Below, one piece after another: positions 18,369-26,756 of a stretch of 64,000 bases of DNA (its first letter is position 1; each line of letters opens with the position of its first letter). The position numbers and the translations under genes are program-made. Below the pieces are notes generated by a model. The model was not told where the DNA came from. It made no database searches and saw only the letters and a list, made by a program, of their open reading frames with translations. Source of the DNA: Robiginitomaculum sp. Lineage in GTDB: Bacteria > Pseudomonadota > Alphaproteobacteria > Caulobacterales > Maricaulaceae. Location: NCBI GenBank assembly GCA_021776515.1, contig JAJFFS010000016.1:62001-126000 (forward strand). The letters run 5' to 3'.

Positions 18369-18578
18369 ATGGCCAAATGCGCTATTCGCAATACCATCCG
18401 CACACTGCGCTTTCATGCTGGCGAGATGACACAGGCCGAACTGGCCGATAAAATCGGCGTCACCCGTCAAACCGTGCTGGCCATTGAAGCGTCAAAATAT
18501 TCTCCCTCTCTGGAGGTGGCTTTTCGCATTGCCGAGGTGTTTGATGTGCCGCTGGGTGAGGTGTTCACCCGCAATTAA
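18369..18578 (+). CDS. Xre family transcriptional regulator
   Basis: A 69-residue protein that is almost entirely a helix-turn-helix: TQAELADKIGVTRQTVLAIEASKYSPSLEVAFRIAEVFDVPLGEVF. The ATG at 18369 follows the stop of the membrane protein by one base. The family usually acts as a repressor of its own operon; the palindrome at 17816-17833 is a plausible target. Confidence 0.88.
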   Translation: MAKCAIRNTIRTLRFHAGEMTQAELADKIGVTRQTVLAIEASKYSPSLEVAFRIAEVFDVPLGEVFTRN

Positions 18579-18589
18579 AAAACGCGATT

Positions 18590-18614
18590 AGCCCCTTCTC
18601 CCCCAGGAGAGGGA
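18590..18614. repeat. Imperfect hairpin between convergent genes
   Basis: CCCCTTCTCCC, then CCC and AGGAGAGGGAGC, fold back on each other between two convergent stop codons. It could be a bidirectional terminator or a degenerate intergenic palindrome. There is no clear T run. Confidence 0.35.
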
Positions 18615-18619
18615 GCAAA

Positions 18620-20119
18620 TCAGCCCATCGTCGGAATAATAAACGCCTGATCGCCGATGTCGCCGTCTGGCCATCTCTGGGTGACGGTTTTGATCTTGGT
18701 CCAGAACCGTACGCCCTCTGGCCCGTGCTGGTTTACATCGGCAAAGGCCGAACGTTTCCAGCCGCCAAATGTATGATAGCTGACCGGCACCGGGATCGGC
18801 ACGTTAATGCCCACCATGCCAACCTGCACTTTTGAGGCAAATTCACGCGCCGCCAGACCGGAGCGGGTGAAAATCGCCACCCCATTGCCATATTGATGGT
18901 TCGAGGGCAGGGCCGCAGCTTCCTCCAGTGTCTCCGCCCGTACCACCTGCAAGACCGGGCCGAATATTTCATCCTGATACGAGCGCATGTCGGCGGTGAC
19001 ATTATCAAACAGGGTGGGGCCAATAAAGAAGCCATTTTCATGGCCCGGCACACTAAGGCCACGGCCATCCACGAGAAGCTTGCCGCCTTCTTTTTCGCAC
19101 ATGGCGATATAGTTTTCGACACGGGCCTTGTGCGCCGCGCTAACCACCGGGCCATAATGGGCGGTTTCGTCGGTTGAGATACCAACTTTAAGCTTTTTAA
19201 TCTCCGGCATCATGCGGGTAATAAATTCATCCGCCGTATCCTTGCCCACCGGCACAGCCACAGGTAGCGCCATGCAGCGTTCGCCAGCGGAGCCAAAGGC
19301 GGCCCCCAAAAAGTCGCGTACCACCTGATCCATATCGGCATCGGGCATAATAATGCCGTGATTTTTAGCCCCCGCCATAGCTTGCACACGCTTTCCATTG
19401 GCAGCGCCGGTTTGATAGACATAGCTGGCAATATCAGACGAGCCGACAAAGCTTATGGCTTTGACATCCGGGTGTTCCAGCAATGCGTCTACCGCTTCCT
19501 TGTCGCCGTTAACGACGTTCAAAACGCCCACCGGGGCACCCGCCTCAAGGAATAACTCGGCAAGGCGCAAGGGTACACTCGGGTCTTTCTCTGAAGGTTT
19601 GAGGATAAAGGTATTGCCGCACGCAATGGCCACGCCAAACATCCACATGGGAATCATCGCTGGAAAATTAAACGGCGTTATCCCGGCCACTACGCCCAAA
19701 GGCTGGCGCATAGAATAAATATCAATGCCCGGCCCTGCGCCCTCGGTATATTCGCCCTTTTGCAGATGGGGGATGCCACAGGCGAACTCGATCACCTCAA
19801 GCCCGCGTTGCACATCGCCTTTTGAATCGGCCACTACCTTGCCGTGTTCGGACGACAGCATGGCGGCCAGTTCGTCCATGTTCTCTTCAAGCAGATTTTT
19901 GAACCGGAACATCACCCGCGCCCGGCGCTGGGGGTTCATGGCTGACCATGCAGGAAAGGCGGCCTGCGCGGCGGCAACAGCATCTGCCATTTCGTCGGTA
20001 CTGGCCAAAGGTGTTTTAGCCTGAACGGCACCGGTATTGGGGTCGAACACGTCTGAAAATCTGCTGGATTTTCCGGCGACATATTCGCCATTGATGAAAT
20101 GGGTAAGTTCACGGGTCAT
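18620..20119 (-). CDS. mmsA: CoA-acylating methylmalonate-semialdehyde dehydrogenase
   Basis: A 499-residue aldehyde dehydrogenase. The N-terminal HFINGEYV, GITPFNFPAMIPMWMF and FVGSSDIASYVY and the active-site segment GSAGERCMALPVAV, with catalytic Cys, mark the MmsA type. This type uses CoA as the second acceptor in valine and inositol breakdown, yielding propionyl- or acetyl-CoA. Length is normal. It follows the histidine phosphatase gene on the same strand. Confidence 0.93.
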   Translation of the reverse strand: MTRELTHFINGEYVAGKSSRFSDVFDPNTGAVQAKTPLASTDEMADAVAAAQAAFPAWSAMNPQRRARVMFRFKNLLEENMDELAAMLSSEHGKVVADSKGDVQRGLEVIEFACGIPHLQKGEYTEGAGPGIDIYSMRQPLGVVAGITPFNFPAMIPMWMFGVAIACGNTFILKPSEKDPSVPLRLAELFLEAGAPVGVLNVVNGDKEAVDALLEHPDVKAISFVGSSDIASYVYQTGAANGKRVQAMAGAKNHGIIMPDADMDQVVRDFLGAAFGSAGERCMALPVAVPVGKDTADEFITRMMPEIKKLKVGISTDETAHYGPVVSAAHKARVENYIAMCEKEGGKLLVDGRGLSVPGHENGFFIGPTLFDNVTADMRSYQDEIFGPVLQVVRAETLEEAAALPSNHQYGNGVAIFTRSGLAAREFASKVQVGMVGINVPIPVPVSYHTFGGWKRSAFADVNQHGPEGVRFWTKIKTVTQRWPDGDIGDQAFIIPTMG

Positions 20120-20197
20120 GATGGCTTTCCTTTTGCCTGGCCTTTCTTATGAAGGTCATTGCGATTTATCGCGTGATACGCCTGACAGGCGCAGTAT

Positions 20198-20692
20198 TCA
20201 AGCCGTACGCGGATCAAACAGATGGACCAGTCTTGGTCCCTCATCACGTATTTCAAATGCTGCCGCCCAGCCGGTTTTGAAATTGCCGGTTATGGCTTGT
20301 GCGGCTAGCCGGTTATGGTCAAAGCCTTCCTCGATCAATTGGTATGCCAATATGGCAATGCCCGGATTATGGCCGATTAGTGCCAGTGTTTGTCCATCGC
20401 AGCCATGACGAGTGGCCGCCTGCGCCAGAATATGGGGTAAGGCCAGATATAAAGTTTCTTCATAACGCACGGCAGGTTTATCAAATGCCATAGCCATATC
20501 AGCCCATGTTTCGCGGGTGCGAAGAGCATTGGATACCACAGCCAAATCAGGCACCCAGTCTGAACGAACCAGTATTTCACCCAACACACTTGCCGCGTTA
20601 TGCCCTTTGCCCGAAAGTGGCCGCGCATGATCGCCGGGCTCGCGCCCAAAAGCAGCCGCCTTGGCATGACGGATCAGCAAAAGTTTTTGCAT
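20198..20692 (-). CDS. SixA-like histidine phosphatase
   Basis: A 164-residue phosphoglycerate-mutase-fold protein with catalytic R8-H9 (LLIRHAKA) and the second histidine in LALIGHNPG. The SixA branch removes phosphate from His in phosphotransfer proteins. Short, single domain, no signal peptide. About 80 bases upstream of mmsA on the same strand, so possibly cotranscribed. Confidence 0.87.
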   Translation of the reverse strand: MQKLLLIRHAKAAAFGREPGDHARPLSGKGHNAASVLGEILVRSDWVPDLAVVSNALRTRETWADMAMAFDKPAVRYEETLYLALPHILAQAATRHGCDGQTLALIGHNPGIAILAYQLIEEGFDHNRLAAQAITGNFKTGWAAAFEIRDEGPRLVHLFDPRTA

Positions 20693-20759
20693 GATTTTTC
20701 CTGTTTAAATTCTTATCGTCTTTATTTGACCCGAATCAGACAGATGGGTACGGTCCATT

Positions 20760-22340
20760 ATGCGCTTTTTTATATTCTTTGCTGTCGTATCTCTTTTTAT
20801 AGCTTCGCTAGAGTTTGCGTCGCTGTCGCCCTATTTTTACATCGGGGCCGTATTTTTTGGCATTATGGCACTTTATGGGGTTTTTGATCTCATCCAGCGC
20901 CAGCATGCTTTGTGGCGTAATTACCCGATTGTTGGCCGGGCGCGGTGGATACTGGAGTTTGTTCGCCCCTATTTGCGCCAATATCTGGTCGAGAGCGACA
21001 CAGACGGTATGCCCTATAACCGCGAGCAGCGCAGTCTGGTTTACCGACGGGCAAAAAACGTGGTCAGTGTCGAGCCGTTTGGCAGCCATATCGATTTTAA
21101 CGAAGACGGCTATGAATGGTTGAGCCATTCGGTTGTGGCAAAAGAGGCTGAGCACAAGGATTTGCGTATTGATGTGGGCGGCAAGGATTGCAAGCAACCC
21201 TATTCGTGCAGCGTCTTTAATATTTCTGCCATGAGCTTTGGTGCTTTGGGCGCACACGCCATAGAGGCATTGAACCGGGGCGCGGCAACGGGCAGATTTT
21301 ACCACGACACCGGCGAAGGGGCGATCAGCCCTTATCACCTTATGGGCGGCGATCTGGTATGGGAAGTAGGCACGGGCTATTTTGGCTGTCGCGCCAAAGA
21401 TGGCGGGTTTGATCCGGAAAAATTCAAAGCCAATGCTACCCGTGATGCTGTAAAAATGATTGAGATTAAAATCAGTCAGGGGGCCAAGCCAGGCCATGGC
21501 GGGGTGCTGCCGGGGGCCAAGGTCACCCGGGAAATTGCCGAAACACGCGGTATTCCGGAAGGCGTCACTTGCGAATCGCCGCCCTTCCATCGCGCCTTTT
21601 CCACCCCCATTGGTCTGATGGAATATATTGCACAATTGCGAGAGCTATCCGGCGGCAAGCCGGTGGGGTTCAAGCTGTGCATTGGTCACAGGTGGGAGTT
21701 TTTGGCGATCATCAAGGCCATGCTGGAGACCGGCATAAAGCCTGATTTTATTGTCATTGACGGTGCCGAGGGCGGCACCGGTGCAGCCCCGGTTGAGTTT
21801 CAGGACCATATCGGCGTGCCCTTGCGCGATGGCCTTATTTTTGCCCGCAATGCGTTGGTGGGGGCGGGGCTGAAAGACGAAATTCGTCTTGGCACATCTG
21901 GCAAATTGATATCGGCTTACGGGCTGGCCTCTTCAATGGCCATGGGCGCCGACTGGTGTAATGCCGGGCGCGGCTTCATGTTCGCGCTGGGCTGTGTGCA
22001 ATCGCTGAACTGTCACACCAACCATTGCCCGACCGGTGTCGCCACGCAGGACAAGCTGATGCAGCGTGGCCTGGTGGTTGAACACAAGGCCAAACGCGTT
22101 GCGCAATACCATGACAACACGGTACGGGCGCTGGGCGAAGTGATTGCCGCCGCCGGGTGTTCACATCCGTCCGAGCTAAAACCCTGTCATCTTTACCACC
22201 GCACCAGTGCCACAGACGCCCGCCCCGCTAACGAGGTTTACGACTTACTGACGCGGAATATTCTGCTGGATGACCCGACCAGCACTTATCTGGCCGCTTC
22301 TTGGGCCAGCGCCAGTGCCAAGACATTTGCCTCCCGGTAA
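20760..22340 (+). CDS. FMN-binding glutamate synthase family membrane protein
   Basis: A 526-residue protein with two N-terminal transmembrane helices (about 1-45) fused to a glutamate synthase central/FMN barrel domain. It has SAMSFGALGAHAIEALNRGA, GTGYFGCR, GAKPGHGGVLPG, DGAEGGTGAAP and the 3Fe-4S Cys set C-x5-C-x4-C (CVQSLNCHTNHCPTG). It lacks the glutaminase domain, so it is not a true GltB. Orphan members of this family have no settled substrate. The start at 20760 gives the membrane anchor. Confidence 0.85.
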   Translation: MRFFIFFAVVSLFIASLEFASLSPYFYIGAVFFGIMALYGVFDLIQRQHALWRNYPIVGRARWILEFVRPYLRQYLVESDTDGMPYNREQRSLVYRRAKNVVSVEPFGSHIDFNEDGYEWLSHSVVAKEAEHKDLRIDVGGKDCKQPYSCSVFNISAMSFGALGAHAIEALNRGAATGRFYHDTGEGAISPYHLMGGDLVWEVGTGYFGCRAKDGGFDPEKFKANATRDAVKMIEIKISQGAKPGHGGVLPGAKVTREIAETRGIPEGVTCESPPFHRAFSTPIGLMEYIAQLRELSGGKPVGFKLCIGHRWEFLAIIKAMLETGIKPDFIVIDGAEGGTGAAPVEFQDHIGVPLRDGLIFARNALVGAGLKDEIRLGTSGKLISAYGLASSMAMGADWCNAGRGFMFALGCVQSLNCHTNHCPTGVATQDKLMQRGLVVEHKAKRVAQYHDNTVRALGEVIAAAGCSHPSELKPCHLYHRTSATDARPANEVYDLLTRNILLDDPTSTYLAASWASASAKTFASR

Positions 22341-22420
22341 TGCTCCCCTTACATAAATTTCATTTGGCAATGCGGGTATTTTGCCTTTCACTGCAAATAC
22401 AAATTCAAAAGGGGAATATC

Positions 22421-23194
22421 ATGCTTACCAGAGTGTTGATGATTTCAGTTTTGGCCTGTTGGGCCATAATGGCGGAAGTGGCGCTAGCTGATGAAACCAT
22501 AGCCGCCGAAGAAATACACTTTACGGCAGCGGATGGCGTAACTGTATTTGCGGATATTTATCATGCAGAAGCGGGAAAGATCGCACCTTTAGTGATGCTC
22601 TTCCATCAGGCAAGCTCTGATGGTCGGGGGGAATATGGCACCATCATTCCCAGGCTGACGGCAATGGGCCTGAATGTACTGGTGGTCGATCAACGCTCTG
22701 GCGGCACGCATTTTGGCTCGGTCAACCGCACGGTCAATGCCCTGGGAACCAAGACCAAATACTGCGCCGCCTATCCGGACATGGAGGCAGCATTGAATTA
22801 TGCCAAAACAAATGGGTTTTCCGGCCCGCGTTTTGCCTGGGGCAGTTCCTATAGCGCCGCTCTGGTGCTGAAACTTGGCGGCGATCACAAGGATGACCTT
22901 ACCGCTGTTCTGTCTTTTTCACCCGGTTCGGGGCGCGCCATGGGGCCGTGCAATGCGAACAATTATCTTGAAACGGTTGCCGTACCGGTACTGGCGCTCA
23001 GTCCGCGTAATGAGATGAAAGGCAGAAAAGAACAATTTGCCACGCTACAGGCCGCTGGGCATCAAACCTTTGTTGCCGAAAATGGCGTTCATGGCTCGTC
23101 CATGCTGGTTGAGGCCCGCACCAAGTCTGATACCAGCGCTACATGGGACACGGTTATTGGCTTTCTCAAACTACACGGAGCAGAGTATCAATGA
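22421..23194 (+). CDS. Secreted alpha/beta hydrolase, dienelactone-hydrolase-like
   Basis: The 257-residue protein starts with a signal peptide (MLTRVLMISVLACWAIMAEVALA) after a GGGGAA site. A beta strand with PLVMLFHQA, a serine nucleophile elbow GSSYSAA and a late His (ENGVHGSSM) form the triad. It probably acts on an ester in the periplasm. The stop overlaps the start of the next gene. Confidence 0.8.
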   Translation: MLTRVLMISVLACWAIMAEVALADETIAAEEIHFTAADGVTVFADIYHAEAGKIAPLVMLFHQASSDGRGEYGTIIPRLTAMGLNVLVVDQRSGGTHFGSVNRTVNALGTKTKYCAAYPDMEAALNYAKTNGFSGPRFAWGSSYSAALVLKLGGDHKDDLTAVLSFSPGSGRAMGPCNANNYLETVAVPVLALSPRNEMKGRKEQFATLQAAGHQTFVAENGVHGSSMLVEARTKSDTSATWDTVIGFLKLHGAEYQ

Positions 23195-23838
23195 GTTTGC
23201 AATTTGATGTTTTTTGGTCGTTTCGCTCGCCCTATTCCTATCTGGCTACGCCGAAGCTTTTTCAGCTAACACAAGAGTTTGATGTGACCTGCCGGTTTCG
23301 CCCGGTTTATCCGTTGGCAGTGCGCGTGGACAAGTTTTTTGAAACGGTCAATCCGCTTTGGCCCGGGTACATTATGCACGATCTGCCCCGTGAGGCGGAG
23401 CGTCTGGGTATAGCAATTCACTGGCCGGACCCGGACCCGATTGTGCAGGACTTTTCGACCATGGAGGTCGCCAAAGACCAACCTTATATTACCCGCCTGA
23501 CCCGCCTGGGTGCGGCGGCTGAACGTCAGGGCAAAGGCCTTGCCTTCGCCCATGCAGCCAGTGCGCGCATTTGGGGTGGGGTCAAGGACTGGGACAAGGG
23601 CGATGTTTTAGCCGAGGCCGCCAAAGAGGCTGGATTAGACCTTGGCGAACTTGAAACAATCCTCGGTACAGACCCGGACGGGCTGGACGAAACCATCAAG
23701 AAAAATGAGGCGGACCAGCTCACCGGCGGGCATTGGGGTGTGCCGCTAATGGTTTTTGAGGGCGAGCCTTTTTTTGGGCAGGACCGCATTGACAGTCTTA
23801 TCTGGCGCATGAAACAAAAAGGTCTGAAGGCGCGTTAA
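23191..23838 (+). CDS. HCCA isomerase-like / DsbA-fold protein
   Basis: A 215-residue thioredoxin-fold protein of the kappa-GST/2-hydroxychromene-2-carboxylate isomerase family. It starts FDVFWSFRSPYSYLA, with Ser replacing the redox Cys, and ends GHWGVPLMVFEGEPFFGQDRIDSL. The substrate is unlikely to be naphthalene-derived here, since no catabolic cluster is present. The ATG at 23191 overlaps the hydrolase stop; the upstream extension of this frame is spurious. Confidence 0.85.
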   Translation: MSLQFDVFWSFRSPYSYLATPKLFQLTQEFDVTCRFRPVYPLAVRVDKFFETVNPLWPGYIMHDLPREAERLGIAIHWPDPDPIVQDFSTMEVAKDQPYITRLTRLGAAAERQGKGLAFAHAASARIWGGVKDWDKGDVLAEAAKEAGLDLGELETILGTDPDGLDETIKKNEADQLTGGHWGVPLMVFEGEPFFGQDRIDSLIWRMKQKGLKAR

Positions 23839-23851
23839 GCCAGGTATATAT

Positions 23852-24613
23852 ATGACTATTCTCTTCGCCATGAGCACCCACGATTTTGATCCCACAGAAG
23901 TTGCCGTTCCGTGGAATATCCTGACGGAAAATGGTCAGGATATTCGCTTTGCCACTGATACCGGCGAGGTTGGTAAAACAGACCCTCGAATGCTCTCTGG
24001 CAAAGATTTGGGTTTGCTCAAACGCTTGTTGATTGCACAAAAAGGCGCTCAGAAGAATTATCAGGATTTATGCCAGGACAAGGCGTTTCAAAACCCGATC
24101 GGCTATGATGATATTCGTGTGGAAGATTATGATGGCCTTATCCTGCCCGGCGGCCATGCCAAAGGCATGTTGCCATACCTTGAGTCAGAAACATTACAAA
24201 AAGCGATTGCGGCATTTTTTACGGCCAACAAGCCTGTGGGAGCCATCTGCCATGGCGTGGTAGCGGCATGCCGTGCGAAAGACCCCAAAACAGGCAAATC
24301 CGTATTGCATGGCCGCAAAACAACGGCCTTGCTGAACAAACAGGAATTATTGGCGCATAAGCTGACCAAAAAAAACCTGGGCGACTATTTTCTGACTTAT
24401 CCCGGTTTGACCGTCGAGGATGAAGTGACGCAAAGCTTGCAATCTGCTGATGACTTTATACCGGGGCCAAACCCTGTGTTCCGTGACACCCCCAACAAGC
24501 TTTCACGGGGCTTTGTTGTGCGCGATGGGCAATATCTTTCTGCGCGCTGGCCTGGCGATGCGCATAAATTCGGTAATACCTATTTGAATATGATCAAAAA
24601 TAGCGCCGCATAA
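23852..24613 (+). CDS. DJ-1/PfpI family protein (type 1 glutamine amidotransferase fold)
   Basis: This 253-residue protein contains the oxyanion GLILPGGHAKG and nucleophile elbow GAICHGVVA with Cys-His, as in Hsp31-like glyoxalase/chaperones. No transmembrane helices. It is 13 bases downstream of the HCCA-isomerase-like gene. Exact reaction uncertain; methylglyoxal removal is the usual activity of relatives. Confidence 0.85.
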   Translation: MTILFAMSTHDFDPTEVAVPWNILTENGQDIRFATDTGEVGKTDPRMLSGKDLGLLKRLLIAQKGAQKNYQDLCQDKAFQNPIGYDDIRVEDYDGLILPGGHAKGMLPYLESETLQKAIAAFFTANKPVGAICHGVVAACRAKDPKTGKSVLHGRKTTALLNKQELLAHKLTKKNLGDYFLTYPGLTVEDEVTQSLQSADDFIPGPNPVFRDTPNKLSRGFVVRDGQYLSARWPGDAHKFGNTYLNMIKNSAA

Positions 24614-24699
24614 CCCTCACGCTTGTGTGAATATCTGTACTATTTCCTTTGCAAACCCACACGAAGCGTTCAAGACCAATTGGTAATAAGGAGATAGTT

Positions 24700-25284
24700 A
24701 TGCGGTTGGTTCTGATATTGGCTTTTTTGACGTTTGTTGCACTGCCAGCATTTGCCGAAGACGGGGTGATGGTGGACCCTATGGATCGTGGACCAGTGGT
24801 TGGTACACCCATCCCCTCAAACCTTGTCAGCGTAGATCAAGACGGTACCGCCCGTTCATTTGAAAACCTGACCGGACCAAAGGGGCTGGTTCTGGTGTTT
24901 TTCCGTTCGGCCAAATGGTGCCCGTTTTGCAAACAGCAATTAATGGATATCGCCGTCGGCGCAGAGGAAATCACCAGCCGCGGGTATAATCTGGCGGTGC
25001 TAAGCTATGACTCGCTTAATGTTATAAAGCGTTATGTAAGTGAACATGAGCCCGGATTTATCATGCTGTCTGATCGCAAATCAGAGGTGATTGATGCCTT
25101 TGGTATTCGCAATGAAAAATACGGTGCCTTGCATTTTGCCAATGGTGTACCGCATCCGATGATTTTTGTTATTGGGCACGATAAGGTCATTCAGGCAAAA
25201 CTGGCGGAGGACGGTTATAAAACGCGCCCACCCGTGAACGCTGTTACCGAGGCCATTGATGCCTTGCCCACACACGGGGAGTAA
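24700..25284 (+). CDS. Exported redoxin (AhpC/TSA-like)
   Basis: A 194-residue protein. An N-terminal signal peptide (to about residue 19, PAFAED) precedes a thioredoxin fold with FFRSAKWCPFCKQQL, redox Cys C74-x-x-C77. It probably reduces disulfides or peroxides in the periplasm. The start is set by GGAG at 24690, before the ATG at 24700; the longer frame upstream would bury the signal peptide. Confidence 0.85.
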   Translation: MRLVLILAFLTFVALPAFAEDGVMVDPMDRGPVVGTPIPSNLVSVDQDGTARSFENLTGPKGLVLVFFRSAKWCPFCKQQLMDIAVGAEEITSRGYNLAVLSYDSLNVIKRYVSEHEPGFIMLSDRKSEVIDAFGIRNEKYGALHFANGVPHPMIFVIGHDKVIQAKLAEDGYKTRPPVNAVTEAIDALPTHGE

Positions 25285-25286
25285 AG

Positions 25287-25898
25287 TTGAGCACCAAACC
25301 TCATTGGGAAAAAGCGTGGACGGATGCTGATCCACAAAGCAAAAGCTGGTATCAGGACAGCCCTGCCCATTCACTGGCACTGATAGAGGCCAGCGCCATA
25401 GCCCCCGGTGAAGCCATCATTGATGTGGGCGGCGGGGCATCCACTTTGATAGATGCACTGCTGGCACAAGGATATGAAAACACCAGTGTTCTGGACCTTT
25501 CTCATGCAGCGCTTGAAACTGCCCGGGTACGACTGGGTGAGAAGGCGGCAAAAATAAAATGGTTGTGCGCGGATGCTACCGACTGGACCCCGGCCCACCC
25601 CTTTCGGCTTTGGCACGACCGGGCCGTGTTTCACTTTCTGACTAATGAGGAGGACCGCGCCCGTTATCGCGCCATCGCCGAAGCCAGTATTGTGCCGGGC
25701 GGGTATTTGGTGATGGCCACTTTTGCACTGGACGGGCCAGAGAAATGCTCCGGCTTACCGGTCAGGCGCTATAGTGCCCAAACCCTTGCCACTGAATTTG
25801 GTGAAGGTTTTAGGTTGGTCGAAGAGACAATAGAAGAACATGCCACACCCGGCGGAGCCATTCAGAAGTTCCAGTATTGCCGGTTTTTAAGGGGTTAG
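25287..25898 (+). CDS. Class I SAM-dependent methyltransferase
   Basis: A 203-residue protein with motif I IIDVGGGASTLID and VLDLSHAAL, followed by DRAVFHFLTN. This group resembles tellurite-resistance/thiol methyltransferases. It starts with TTG after a GGGGAG site, two bases beyond the redoxin stop, so the two are one operon. The 3' end converges on and overlaps the next gene by 4 bases. Confidence 0.82.
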   Translation: MSTKPHWEKAWTDADPQSKSWYQDSPAHSLALIEASAIAPGEAIIDVGGGASTLIDALLAQGYENTSVLDLSHAALETARVRLGEKAAKIKWLCADATDWTPAHPFRLWHDRAVFHFLTNEEDRARYRAIAEASIVPGGYLVMATFALDGPEKCSGLPVRRYSAQTLATEFGEGFRLVEETIEEHATPGGAIQKFQYCRFLRG

Positions 25899-26608
25899 CT
25901 TGGCCGCTGCGCCCGTTTTAAAATATCCAGCGGGCGGGATAGAAGAAACCAGATCACGCCTGCATAAATTGCCAGTTCGCCAAATTCATCAAATTCAAAA
26001 TATTCACCGGGGTGTAACAAACGCCCCACAATCATGGTGAGGACCCCGGCGCTAAAGAGCGCGGCCGGCCAAAGTAGTATGGTTCGGGCATAATCAACAA
26101 GGCCGGACAGCCCCTGTTTTCGCCCGATTATAGCCAGTAAGGTTCCACCACCTGCGGTGATACCAAACAGCACCACAAGGCGCAGATAGTTCTCCATGCC
26201 AAATGAGTTATGCAATGCCATTTCGCCATAAAGATTATTATCAGCCAGTATGCTCATCGGCGTGTAGCCCAGATAGGGTTGCGCCCAGTCTATCTCTTCC
26301 ATGGCAAGCACAATTAACCCGGCCACTATCAGATAGCGCAACCATTTTCCTTTTGACTCGTGCCGCAAAGCCAATACGACTGCACCGATCAATATCAAGG
26401 CAAACTGCGCCCATTCCACCAGACCTTCATTATGGTTGATCTGAAAGGAAAAACTGATCTGGCCTGCCGCTATCAACAACAACCCAACCAACAGGCTGTA
26501 GAGTACCCCTCGACCAATTAACGCTGCAAATGACGAAATCATGTGCTCATGTCCACTATTATTGATTAAAGCTAAGCTAATATCCTGATGTTTCATTTTC
26601 TCACACAC
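25895..26608 (-). CDS. Polytopic membrane protein of unknown function
   Basis: A 237-residue protein with about six to seven hydrophobic segments and a conserved-looking acidic helix AMEEIDWAQPYLGY between the third and fourth. I do not recognise the family. The WAQPYLG and FGMENYLRL motifs could guide a profile search. The start at 26608 could instead be an internal Met four or more codons later (MKHQD). Confidence 0.65.
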   Translation of the reverse strand: MCEKMKHQDISLALINNSGHEHMISSFAALIGRGVLYSLLVGLLLIAAGQISFSFQINHNEGLVEWAQFALILIGAVVLALRHESKGKWLRYLIVAGLIVLAMEEIDWAQPYLGYTPMSILADNNLYGEMALHNSFGMENYLRLVVLFGITAGGGTLLAIIGRKQGLSGLVDYARTILLWPAALFSAGVLTMIVGRLLHPGEYFEFDEFGELAIYAGVIWFLLSRPLDILKRAQRPS

Positions 26609-26756
26609 GTTTGGATAAAAACAATATCACGCAAGGTTTAGGCCAGAAGGTTAAAAAAACTTATCTTTCAACCAGGCGTGCAGGGGTTTAGGTTAGGGTA
26701 TGAATTTTGTAACTATCATGTTCGTATGCGGGCAATTTGCTATTCAGGAGTAAGCC

